A DNA stretch of 35,858 bases, from assembly GCA_021107535.1 (NCBI GenBank), contig JAIOSQ010000130.1:1-35858 (forward strand), in the 5' to 3' direction. The notes beneath the pieces are model-generated. The model ran no database searches, was not told the DNA's origin, and saw only the letters and a program-made list of their open reading frames with translations. The DNA comes from Bacteroidales bacterium (GTDB taxonomy: Bacteria; Bacteroidota; Bacteroidia; Bacteroidales; B18-G4). Below, in pieces: positions 18,076 through 26,967 of the stretch; the stretch's first letter is position 1; each line of letters starts with the position of its first letter. A program made the position numbers and the translations under genes.

Positions 18076-19809
18076 TTAAAAGCTGCTTGAAATGGTAAGG
18101 GTAACCCCGTTTGCTGCAGGAACAACGCGACAAACACCTCCAACGCACAGGAGGCCTTCACGCTGCCGGCCATAGGAAAGGGCAATTCGTGATGTGCCCT
18201 GCACATAAGCCATGGCTGCAGAGTAATAGTGCAGCCGCATATCCTTATCCGGGTTGCCGTAATTAAATTCATCAAAAACAGTAAAAAACCATTTGGGCGC
18301 AATATTGAATTCTAACAACCCTAGAATCCAGTTCCCTTTTATTTTAGTACTACCTTTATCCTGATCAGTATACAAGTGCTGAATTTCCATTCTTAAAGAT
18401 TTGGTTGGCGTCAACTTATAAGTTAAGTCAGCAATACCTATATGGGCATATATGGTGGGATAATCAGGAGTGCTAACAGAAAGTCCTTCTTCGAGTACAG
18501 CTTGATTATATACTTGGTAAACATATGACAGGAGCATTTTAAACTTACTGTTGAATTTCCTGGAAATGATAAAATTAAAGGTCTCAAAATATTTGGGTTG
18601 TCCAACGCTAAAGAAATCTGACTTATAACCCAGTGTTCCGGTAGAATCCACAGGGATGTCATCTGCAACAGGCTGCTTATTGATATTAAAAATATTTGAA
18701 TAATTCAATTCGATTTTTGTGCCGTATTTTCCACCAAGCTTTGATCTTTTCGGAATGGTGTAATTGATCTGTGCCTGTATGCCCATTTCACCGTTCGGTT
18801 GCGTAGCATAAGGGTAAATTGTTGCCAGGCTGTATGTCTGGGGCCGGGTAAGCGGAGGCAGGTAATTGATATCGAGGGCCTCTCCAAGTTCACTGCTTCG
18901 CGATTTATAGCTCATATTATCGATGCGTTTCCCCGATAAAGAGATCCCAAGGCCTTTTTGTGAATAGGAAAATGTTGCGAGCAACGACTCCCCATTCTTG
19001 TAAATGTAATTGTTCATGGCCGAAGGGTTGTTGATCTTGTAGGCATACTCAGCATTGAACTGGAAGCCACCATGGATAAGTCTGAGCCTCCCCGCCCAGG
19101 CAGCCACATTTGCCGGAAGCTTATATTTATATATGACGGTGTCACTAATGAGGGTTTTCTCTTTTACCTTTTCATAATTGCTTACAAAGCTTCCCCCGAT
19201 AATGATCTTTGTCTTGAAATCGGCCATTCCGCTAAACATTTCGTTCAGGTAGAACTCGGCATCCAGGCCGCGAACAATTCCCCGGTTGCCATTTGCGTAA
19301 GGCTCCCAGTAATAACGTTGTGTACCGATTAATCCTTTCAGCATTATACCCCTGTATGGCTGGAACTTGACCCTTGCTCCTCTGATAGAGTTATCATATC
19401 CCAGGGTCCATTCCTCGTAACTTCTTAATACAAGTCCGTTTCCGAATTGTTCATAGAAATTACCAACAGTGATCTGGATATTTTTGAATTGATATTCTGC
19501 GAAATAATAGGGGATACCATGCCCTTCATATTTTGCATTATATCCTGCAATAGGAGGAAGATAAGCTTCATAGCGAAAGCCGGCACGGAAATTACCATTG
19601 GTATAAATAATGTTACCGAAACCATTCATTCTGAATAGCTTTCCATCGAGGGTTGAATCATTAATACCCAGCTTATCATCCTCAGCATAGTATTGGCCAT
19701 CGAACTGGAAGCTTCCCGTTACCCTTCCGTTGTCAATAAAATTCTGTGCGTTAAGAGCGGTAGAAAACAGGATGAAGCCTATAATCAATACAACTAATAA
19801 ATTCTTCAT
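18076..19809 (-). CDS. DUF6029-like outer membrane-associated protein
   Basis: 577 aa with signal peptide; NGRVTGSFQFDGQYYAEDDKLGINDS...YFAEYQFKNIQITVGNFYEQFGNGLVLRSYEEWTLGYDNSIRGARVKF; C-terminal aromatic strand. Confidence 0.7.
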   Translation of the reverse strand: MKNLLVVLIIGFILFSTALNAQNFIDNGRVTGSFQFDGQYYAEDDKLGINDSTLDGKLFRMNGFGNIIYTNGNFRAGFRYEAYLPPIAGYNAKYEGHGIPYYFAEYQFKNIQITVGNFYEQFGNGLVLRSYEEWTLGYDNSIRGARVKFQPYRGIMLKGLIGTQRYYWEPYANGNRGIVRGLDAEFYLNEMFSGMADFKTKIIIGGSFVSNYEKVKEKTLISDTVIYKYKLPANVAAWAGRLRLIHGGFQFNAEYAYKINNPSAMNNYIYKNGESLLATFSYSQKGLGISLSGKRIDNMSYKSRSSELGEALDINYLPPLTRPQTYSLATIYPYATQPNGEMGIQAQINYTIPKRSKLGGKYGTKIELNYSNIFNINKQPVADDIPVDSTGTLGYKSDFFSVGQPKYFETFNFIISRKFNSKFKMLLSYVYQVYNQAVLEEGLSVSTPDYPTIYAHIGIADLTYKLTPTKSLRMEIQHLYTDQDKGSTKIKGNWILGLLEFNIAPKWFFTVFDEFNYGNPDKDMRLHYYSAAMAYVQGTSRIALSYGRQREGLLCVGGVCRVVPAANGVTLTISSSF

Positions 19810-19849
19810 TGCTTTTGGTTCTGGTTTTGTGATTGATGATCAGGATGGC

Positions 19850-20377
19850 TTAATGTTCATCTATTTGCTGTCCTGCAATGACTTTACGTACATTTTCGAT
19901 CAGTTGGAGTTCACCGCCTTCTGAAAAGGAAGTATGCTGCCACACAATATTGCCATCTCCATCGAGGATGAATGTATGCGGGATCATATTCACGTTCATG
20001 GCACGTTTAAAATCACCGTTCACATCAAGTAGGATTTCATAATCCCAGTCGTTGCCATCAGCGAAAGATTTTACGTTGGAGCTGGATCTGGCATCATCAA
20101 TGGATACGGCAATCAGCTTCACACCGGTTTCTTCCTGCCAGTCAATGTATTCATCGGCAATGGTATTCAGCTCCTTGATACAGGGCTTGCACCAGAGAGC
20201 CCAAAAACTCAGGATAATGGGTTTTCCATCATTGCTGATATCTGCAGTGTTGAAGGGATCACCACCTGCTGTTCTGAGGTTGATGGAAGGTAGTTTTCGC
20301 CCCTTTTTTTCTTCATTCTGCGAATACACTGACATTCCAATGAGCAGTACCAGAATGATCATGCTGATAATTTTCAT
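19850..20377 (-). CDS. TlpA-like thiol-disulfide oxidoreductase
   Basis: Signal peptide; ILSFWALWCKPCIKELNTI; NVNMIPHTFILDGDGNIVWQH. Confidence 0.9.
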   Translation of the reverse strand: MKIISMIILVLLIGMSVYSQNEEKKGRKLPSINLRTAGGDPFNTADISNDGKPIILSFWALWCKPCIKELNTIADEYIDWQEETGVKLIAVSIDDARSSSNVKSFADGNDWDYEILLDVNGDFKRAMNVNMIPHTFILDGDGNIVWQHTSFSEGGELQLIENVRKVIAGQQIDEH

Positions 20378-20445
20378 ATTAAGTGGTTTATATATGTTAT
20401 TATGTTGTTAAGTAAAAAATAAAAGCCAAATGTATAAAGAAATAA

Positions 20446-21426
20446 CTACATAAATACTTCAAGCAACTTAGTTTTTTCCAATGGGTTCAGGATGATCTTT
20501 TCCATGATGGCAGGGATCAGGATCAGCTCACCGCTGGTGAACCCGTATTGTTCTCCTTCACACTGAATGAACCCCTTGCCTTCTGTACAAAGCAATGCCA
20601 CAAAAGAATCAATGATACTGTAATCTTTCTCGATTGCATGCTTTTCCATTGAGATCAGGTTGGTTGTGAAATGCTTGCTTGTAGCAAGCCTGACGGTTTT
20701 GTCATCTTCATGCGGATAATCGGTTCTGTATTTATCATGCAGCTCAAAATCGATGGCATCCAGGGCTTCATCAATATGCAATTCCCTGCTATTTCCTTCA
20801 CCGTCGGTGCGGTCCCAGTCGTAAATGCGGTATGTGGTATCGGAAGTTTCCTGTATTTCAGCAAGCAATATGCCCGGTCCCAGTGCATGGATCCTTCCTG
20901 CGGGCATGAAATATACATCCCCGGGAGCTACCTGCTCCATGTTCATGATCTCAGGCAGGCTTTTGTTGTGAAGGTGCTCAAGATATTGGTTTTTATTCAG
21001 TTTCCTGTTGAAGCCGCTGATCAGCTGTGCGTTCTCCTCAGCACCGAGGACATACCACATTTCTGTTTTCCCCCGGCCAATCTTCCTTTTTGCAGCAAGC
21101 TCGTCATCAGGGTGAACCTGGATGGAGAGCCAGTCGTTGGCATCGATCAGTTTAATCAGCACCGGGAATTCATTGCCGTATTTTTCATAAACCTCATCAC
21201 CTACCAGGTCATACATGTAAACCTCAAGGAGCTCATTCAGTTCATTGCCTGCCAGAAATCCATTGCTCACGATGCTTGGATAGCCATCCACGCCTGAAAG
21301 CATCCATGCTTCGCCGCAATTGGGTAAAGGAGCATAATCCAGGCCCATAACGGTCCTGATCTTATCACCCCCCCAGATCTTGTCCTTGAAAACAGTTTTG
21401 AATTTTAATGGATACAATCCGCTCAT
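20446..21426 (-). CDS. Type I mannose-6-phosphate isomerase
   Basis: MSGLYPLKFKTVFKDKIWGGDKI...NDWLSIQVHPDDELA...GRGKTEMWYVL...PAGRIHALGPG; start moved from 21456 to 21426 because the upstream start overlaps the -7 element. Confidence 0.88.
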   Translation of the reverse strand: MSGLYPLKFKTVFKDKIWGGDKIRTVMGLDYAPLPNCGEAWMLSGVDGYPSIVSNGFLAGNELNELLEVYMYDLVGDEVYEKYGNEFPVLIKLIDANDWLSIQVHPDDELAAKRKIGRGKTEMWYVLGAEENAQLISGFNRKLNKNQYLEHLHNKSLPEIMNMEQVAPGDVYFMPAGRIHALGPGILLAEIQETSDTTYRIYDWDRTDGEGNSRELHIDEALDAIDFELHDKYRTDYPHEDDKTVRLATSKHFTTNLISMEKHAIEKDYSIIDSFVALLCTEGKGFIQCEGEQYGFTSGELILIPAIMEKIILNPLEKTKLLEVFM

Positions 21427-21453
21427 GCTTATTTTGTCTATCTTTGGTCGAAA

Positions 21454-21461
21454 CAAAGGTA
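21454..21461 (-). promoter_or_regulatory. Bacteroidetes -7 element for the mannose-6-phosphate isomerase
   Basis: TACCTTTG on minus strand, about 28 nt upstream of the ATG at 21426. Confidence 0.5.
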
Positions 21462-21511
21462 AATATTTTCCACCTACGAAAAATTCAATAATCAGGCCAA
21501 TAATAATTTAG

Positions 21512-22102
21512 ATGAACAAAATTTGCGTATTCTGTGGCTCAAGCAGAGGTATATTGGAAGCATATTCACAACAGGCGGAAATGCTGGCTGAGGTGCTCGT
21601 TGAAAATGGAATTGAACTGGTATACGGCGGAGCCAATATTGGCCTGATGAAGTCCATAGCCGACAGGGTACTTGCTCTGGGTGGAAGGGTAACAGGTGTG
21701 ATGCCGGGATACCTTGCGCAAAAGGAAATATTGCATGAAGGAATGACGGAAACCATTCTTGTGGAGGATATGCAGGAACGTAAGAAGATCATGGAAGAGC
21801 TTTCTGATGGCTTTATTACCATGCCAGGAGGCTTTGGCACCATGGATGAATTGTTCGAGATGCTTAGTTGGAACCAGCTTGGGTTGATTCATAAACCTGT
21901 TGGGATATTTAATATTGAGCACTACTTTGATGCCCTTGTTGCCTGGCTCGATCATGCTGTTGATATGAAATTTATCAGGCCGGAACATCGTGCCAATATA
22001 TTGGTGAACACAGACCCTGAAGCTTTGGTGAAAGACATGTCGGAGTACACGGAACTAGTGGCTGAAAAATGGGTGGATAGCTTAAAGAAAAAAGGGTATT
22101 AA
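21512..22102 (+). CDS. LOG family protein (TIGR00730-type)
   Basis: KICVFCGSSRG; LVYGGANIGLMKSIAD; MPGGFGTMDELFEMLSWNQLGLIHKPVGIFN. Confidence 0.92.
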   Translation: MNKICVFCGSSRGILEAYSQQAEMLAEVLVENGIELVYGGANIGLMKSIADRVLALGGRVTGVMPGYLAQKEILHEGMTETILVEDMQERKKIMEELSDGFITMPGGFGTMDELFEMLSWNQLGLIHKPVGIFNIEHYFDALVAWLDHAVDMKFIRPEHRANILVNTDPEALVKDMSEYTELVAEKWVDSLKKKGY

Positions 22103-22119
22103 TCATCAGGAGGATGCAA

Positions 22120-23133
22120 ATGAAAGCTTCATATTTTTCTGTTGAACAGAACCAGAAGGTCCAATGCACCTTATGCCCGCATCAGTGTGTTCTCAAAGCG
22201 GGACAGGCCGGAGTTTGCAGGGTAAGGCGGAATGTGAACGGGCAGCTCCTCAGTGAAAACTATGGCAAGGTGTGCTCCCTGCATCTGGATCCTATTGAAA
22301 AAAAGCCCCTGTATCATTATTATCCCGGCAAAAATATCTTTTCTGTGGGAAGTGTTGGCTGTAATCTTCATTGCCGTTTTTGCCAGAACTGGGAGATCTC
22401 CCAGACTTCCGTTAAGGATTATCCATACCTGAAGGAATATTCTCATCAAGCCATCGTGGATATTGCTTCCACCGAACCAGGAAACTCAGGTATTGCATAC
22501 ACCTATAATGAGCCCACCGTCTGGTTTGAGTTCATGATGGATATTGCCAGGCTGTCAGCCGAAAAAGGCATGAAAAATGTGATGGTAACCAATGGGTTTA
22601 TCAACCCGGATCCCTTGAAAGAATTGCTTTTGGTGATACACGGCTTCAGTGTTGACCTCAAGGCTTTTACAGAATTGTTTTATAAGCATCTGACTTCGTC
22701 AAGCCTGAAGCCGGTACTGGAATCTTTGAAGATCATAAGGCAATCCGGCAGGCACCTGGAGGTTACCAACTTGCTGATCCCGGGTGAGAATGATGATGAA
22801 AAGAATTTCAGGGAGATGATGAAATGGATACAGGGTGAACTCGGCCCGGATACAGTACTGCATATCTCCCGCTTCTTTCCTACCTACAAGCTCATGCATC
22901 ATGCTACACAGGAAGCATTGCTGTTTAAGTTTTATGAGATTGCCAGGGAGTATCTGAATTTTGTTTACCTGGGAAACGTAAGAACTGACAAAGGCCGGGA
23001 TACTATCTGTCCGGAATGCGGCAACAATGTAATTACACGTATAGCTTATCAGGTTTCCATCACAGGATTGGATGAACATGCAAAATGTAAAAATTGCGGA
23101 CACCAGATTCCTGTTTTATTATCCGGATCATAA
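22120..23133 (+). CDS. AmrS-like radical SAM enzyme (AmmeMemoRadiSam family)
   Basis: VQCTLCPHQCVLKAGQAGVCRVR; VGSVGCNLHCRFCQNWEISQ; YTYNEPTVWFEF; start at 22120 fits the AGGAGG better than ATG 22114. Confidence 0.9.
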   Translation: MKASYFSVEQNQKVQCTLCPHQCVLKAGQAGVCRVRRNVNGQLLSENYGKVCSLHLDPIEKKPLYHYYPGKNIFSVGSVGCNLHCRFCQNWEISQTSVKDYPYLKEYSHQAIVDIASTEPGNSGIAYTYNEPTVWFEFMMDIARLSAEKGMKNVMVTNGFINPDPLKELLLVIHGFSVDLKAFTELFYKHLTSSSLKPVLESLKIIRQSGRHLEVTNLLIPGENDDEKNFREMMKWIQGELGPDTVLHISRFFPTYKLMHHATQEALLFKFYEIAREYLNFVYLGNVRTDKGRDTICPECGNNVITRIAYQVSITGLDEHAKCKNCGHQIPVLLSGS

Positions 23134-23136
23134 TAT

Positions 23137-23240
23137 CTGTTAATCTGTTAATCTGTTAATCTGTTAATCTGTTAATCTGTTAATCTGTTAATCTGTTAAT
23201 CTGTTAATCTGTTAATCCGTTAATCCGTTAATCGTTAATC
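23137..23240. repeat. 8-bp tandem repeat: ten perfect CTGTTAAT, two CCGTTAAT, then a degenerate end
   Basis: Direct reading; begins 3 nt after the AmrS-like stop codon. Confidence 0.97.
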
Positions 23241-23251
23241 AATACCCCTAA

Positions 23252-24379
23252 TTAATATTCATTCGGGTATAATACATGAAGGAACTTCACAAAGAGATCA
23301 TCAGGCCTGTGTGCAGAAAGCTTACAATTATACAGAATGATTATAGTAGCATCCTTTTCAAGGGAGTGAAGCATTACAGAAGTATAACCTTCAATGCCAC
23401 CATTGTGTCCCAGAAAACTATGGACTGAGAACAGACCTATTCCATATGCGGAATCCCCATGCAAAGTCAGTAAACTGTTCAGTCTGAGTTGCTGGATAGA
23501 ATCGCTCAACAGTCCTCCTTTTATCATCCTTTCTATATAGATCTTCAAGTCATGGACGTTGGAAACCATCCCTCCGGCAGCCTGTGCCCAAGAAACATCC
23601 CAGGCTTCTGTAGCATCAGGCCAGTTTGGGTCAAAGTCATCAGTAAAATAGCCTCTCGCATGATATCCCGGCATATCACTTCCTGATGCATGATAAGTGG
23701 TATTCTGAAGCCCCAGATGATCAATGATGCGGCTGTGGATCTCGTGCTTGAGAGTATTCCCGGTAAGTATTTCTATCACCTTGCCGATCATCACTGTGTT
23801 GGAATTAGAGTAATTAAATGAAGTCCCGGGATCAAACAGATATGGGTATCCGGCAGAAATGTTAAGCAGTTCGTCGGTGGTCCATACACGCAAAGGATTA
23901 TTCAGCCATTCATCATAAAATTCTATAGCATCAGTGTAACTATGAATACCACTGCGCATATCCCCCAGCATTCTCATGCTTACTTCATCCGAACGTGGAA
24001 AAGCAGGGACAAATTGGCTCAGGGTATCCTCAGTACTGAGTAATCCTTCATCGACAAGCTGCAGCATGACGGTATTTGTAAAGGTTTTGGTGTTGCTGCC
24101 AATTCGAAACAACATAGCCTCATTCATCGCTTCCCCTTCTGCTACATTGGCAATTCCGGCAGCATGGATCATGTTCACTCCCTGTGCGGCATCCCATACG
24201 CCTACCACCATGCCAGGGACATTTGTATTGTTCACAACTGAATCGCACATGGCCGCCAGAATATCATTCAGCGTCGCTACCGGTGTGACATTGGGTTCGT
24301 CTTTCTTATTGCATGCAACACTGATAAGTCCTATCAGAATCAAGAAGAAGATTCCTGAAAAAATTTTATTGGTTTTCAT
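23252..24379 (-). CDS. Serine hydrolase lipoprotein (class C beta-lactamase / D-aminopeptidase fold)
   Basis: Lipobox SVAC; SxxK in RIGSNTKTFTNTVML; YxN in FNYSNSNTVMIGKVIE; C-terminal LGHNGGIEGYTSVM. Confidence 0.9.
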   Translation of the reverse strand: MKTNKIFSGIFFLILIGLISVACNKKDEPNVTPVATLNDILAAMCDSVVNNTNVPGMVVGVWDAAQGVNMIHAAGIANVAEGEAMNEAMLFRIGSNTKTFTNTVMLQLVDEGLLSTEDTLSQFVPAFPRSDEVSMRMLGDMRSGIHSYTDAIEFYDEWLNNPLRVWTTDELLNISAGYPYLFDPGTSFNYSNSNTVMIGKVIEILTGNTLKHEIHSRIIDHLGLQNTTYHASGSDMPGYHARGYFTDDFDPNWPDATEAWDVSWAQAAGGMVSNVHDLKIYIERMIKGGLLSDSIQQLRLNSLLTLHGDSAYGIGLFSVHSFLGHNGGIEGYTSVMLHSLEKDATIIILYNCKLSAHRPDDLFVKFLHVLYPNEY

Positions 24380-24442
24380 TTCTTAATGGTTTGGTTGTTG
24401 TAAATATAGATAATAATTTACTTCTATTTCTGCTCATCCTTC

Positions 24443-25255
24443 TCAAAAAGCCTTCCACCAGATGAAACATCCATTAAAGTCCTTTTGCTCTATAGAAGGC
24501 GGGGTATTGAATATTCCATAAACAGCTGACCCACTTCCACTCATGGAAGCATATATTGCTCCCATTTCATATATTTTAGCCCGGATGGATCCTATTTCCG
24601 GATATTTTTCAAAAAGCGGTTTTTCAAAATCATTGACAAGCAAATCCTTCCATTCTTCAATTGGCCGTTTCACGATCTCCTGTGGTGAAGGCCGTCCTGA
24701 TACCGGCCTGATCATGGCATATGCTTCAGCTGTACTGATATGAATATCCGGTTTAATGATGAGGAGATATTTCCCACCCAGCCTGAGTTCAATCGGGTTG
24801 AACCGGTCTCCCCGGCCATATGCAATGACTGGCCTGTTCCTGATAAAAAAAGCGCAGTCACTACCCACTTGCCGGGCTACATCCTCCAGGCTGTTATCGC
24901 TCATTCCCAAAGAAAAAAGCCTGTTAAGCAAAACCAGTGTTTGCGCTGCATCAGATGATCCTCCTCCCAGTCCGGCACCAGTCGGAATCTGCTTCAGTAA
25001 ATGCATGTTAACAGTTGGAAGGTCGTATTCCTGTTGCATCAGGTCAAAAGCTTTCATGCACAAGTTATCACCTCCGCCAGGAATTGGTGTACCATATAAA
25101 TATAATGCAGATTTACTTTCCCCGGAGGGATGAATTTCCAGTGCATCGCAGAGCGGGACGGGATATAAGACAGTTTCAATATCATGAAAACCATCATCCC
25201 GCTTCCGGCTTACGTGAAGTCCCAGGTTGATCTTTGCATTGGGAAAGGAAATCAT
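24443..25255 (-). CDS. ispE: 4-diphosphocytidyl-2-C-methyl-D-erythritol kinase
   Basis: MISFPNAKINLGLHVSRKRDDGFHDIETVLYPV; IPTGAGLGGGSSDAAQTLVLLN; ASMSGSGSAVYGIF. Confidence 0.93.
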   Translation of the reverse strand: MISFPNAKINLGLHVSRKRDDGFHDIETVLYPVPLCDALEIHPSGESKSALYLYGTPIPGGGDNLCMKAFDLMQQEYDLPTVNMHLLKQIPTGAGLGGGSSDAAQTLVLLNRLFSLGMSDNSLEDVARQVGSDCAFFIRNRPVIAYGRGDRFNPIELRLGGKYLLIIKPDIHISTAEAYAMIRPVSGRPSPQEIVKRPIEEWKDLLVNDFEKPLFEKYPEIGSIRAKIYEMGAIYASMSGSGSAVYGIFNTPPSIEQKDFNGCFIWWKAF

Positions 25256-25356
25256 GGCGTAAAGTTAATAAGATAGTGAAAGCTTTCGTACACCATAAAT
25301 GAGGGCCTTTTAGTTATCAACAAAAGCGTGTGGGTTTTTAGACAGTCTGACGGTTT

Positions 25357-25469
25357 GCGGCTATGGTGCGTGCCGCATTATTAGCACTATCTTTTTTGAT
25401 TTGTACCATTTTCAAATTTACAACTATTTGTCTTAATTTGCACTACCTGCGGTATGCACTATGAGCCGC
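25357..25469. repeat. Long imperfect inverted repeat, 72-nt central region
   Basis: gcggctatggtgcgtgccgc (25357-25376) against reverse complement of gcggtatgcactatgagccgc (25449-25469): 17 matches, 3 G/A differences, one bulged base. Confidence 0.75.
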
Positions 25470-25483
25470 TGTTACCCAACGTA
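25470..25483. repeat. Inverted boundary motif, left copy
   Basis: tGTTACCCAACgta; inverted partner at 28471-28484. Confidence 0.7.
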
Positions 25484-25556
25484 CTATCTTGTAATATATC
25501 TTTCCCGGTATGCTTATTTGTATTATAAGCTTCAAAATAATCAATTGTGAGCAATA

Positions 25557-26804
25557 TCAATGTCCAAGTAGCATCTTAGAGCTGTTAGTAACCCCACCAG
25601 TAATTATTTGAGAGATGTAAATACCTGGATTTACATTATTTCCATAACTATCTTTGCCGTTCCAAACGATTTTATTTTCTCCATGATTTTGATTTTCATT
25701 AACAAGTGTTCTAATTTCTTCACCCAATGCATTAAAGATTTTTATACAAACATGTGAGTTTTTGGGTAAATAATAATGTATTGTTGTTTCATTGGAAAAT
25801 GGGTTGGGATAATTTTGAATAATAGTTGGCATTTTACTTGATATATGCTCATCTACTGACATTGGGTTTCCAATTTCAAGGATAGGCCTATGAAATGAAA
25901 TTATGTTTTCAGGCTCGAGGGTCCATCTATATAAATAACATCTCAACCATTTAGTATTATCAGGTAGTGTAAAAATTCCATTCCATAAAATATACTTGCT
26001 TTCATACCATGGTGAATTTGGAGGTAAAATAACCTCAATGTCAATATATTTATACCAAAATGAATAATCTGAAGACCAAACCATTCCTTGAATTTCGCCT
26101 TGATTGGGTGTTATCAAATTAAATTGTTCGTCAAATGGATCAATTCGAAATAAAGCACTGCTAAGATCATTATCATTCATACTTTCTTTAACCATTACAC
26201 TGAAATCTATCGATTCGGGTCCATTAGCAGCAATTAATTCGGTTGTGAAAGCAGGTTCGCTATTATCAATAATATACAAGGGGGTGTTCATATTCCATTG
26301 CGAAGTTGATCCATAATATTCGTTATTTATGAGAAATTCAAAACTATCCCATAGAATATCGTTTTCACAATTCCAATTCTTAAGATAAACATATGCACTG
26401 CTTGAACCAGAAGGTAGGCTAATATCAAATGTAAATGACTCCCAGTAACTTTGGGTTGGGACATAAACGTACCACATATCCAAATACGATGACCATGTTA
26501 GACCAGTTGCTCCCTCAACTAATTCATCTCCTGATTCATCATATATTTTTAAACCGATCAGTGCACTAAAGTATATACCATCATCACCTGTCTCTTTTGC
26601 TACGGCACGAATCCTATAATTTACAGAGTCACTAACCGTTATTCTATTCTTTGTGGATGCAGCTTTGTTCTGGGCGCAACTTAATGAAAATTGACCATGA
26701 TTAAAATCGGTATCAGTGTTGTCGTATATTTCATATTCACCATTCCACAAATAAAATTGATTTACGTTTTCAATTTGCTCAAAATTATTATTTGGTAGTA
26801 AAAA
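25557..26804 (-). pseudogene. 5'-truncated T9SS cargo gene (no in-frame ATG, no signal peptide)
   Basis: Frame opens right after a TAA at 26805-26807 as FLLPNNNFEQIENVNQFYLWNGEYEIYDN...; C-terminal sorting domain NYPNPFSNETTIHYYLPKNSHVCIKIFNALGEEIRTLV...GVTNSSKMLLGH intact. Confidence 0.6.
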
Positions 26805-26944
26805 TTAAACGAAGAACATTCGTTTTAAACAAAATACTTGTAATTGAATAAAGAACATCGAACAATGAATAATACCGATTGAATTTCAAATTGTCCTATT
26901 TGTCCATCCAAAAAAGGATTCCAAATACTCCATTGAAAAATCAA

Positions 26945-26966
26945 CTGCCTGCCGGTTGGCAGGTAG
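26945..26966. repeat. Small palindrome, REP-like
   Basis: ctgcctgccggttggcaggtag, core CCTGCC-GGTT-GGCAGG. Confidence 0.6.
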
Positions 26967-26967
26967 C

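Noticed and set aside
22120-23133. A full AmmeMemoRadiSam locus
   Set aside because: Only the AmrS-like radical SAM gene is present; no AMMECR1 or Memo homologue is seen in the window.
23137-23240. CRISPR array
   Set aside because: 8-bp head-to-tail units with no spacers and no cas genes: simple tandem repeat.
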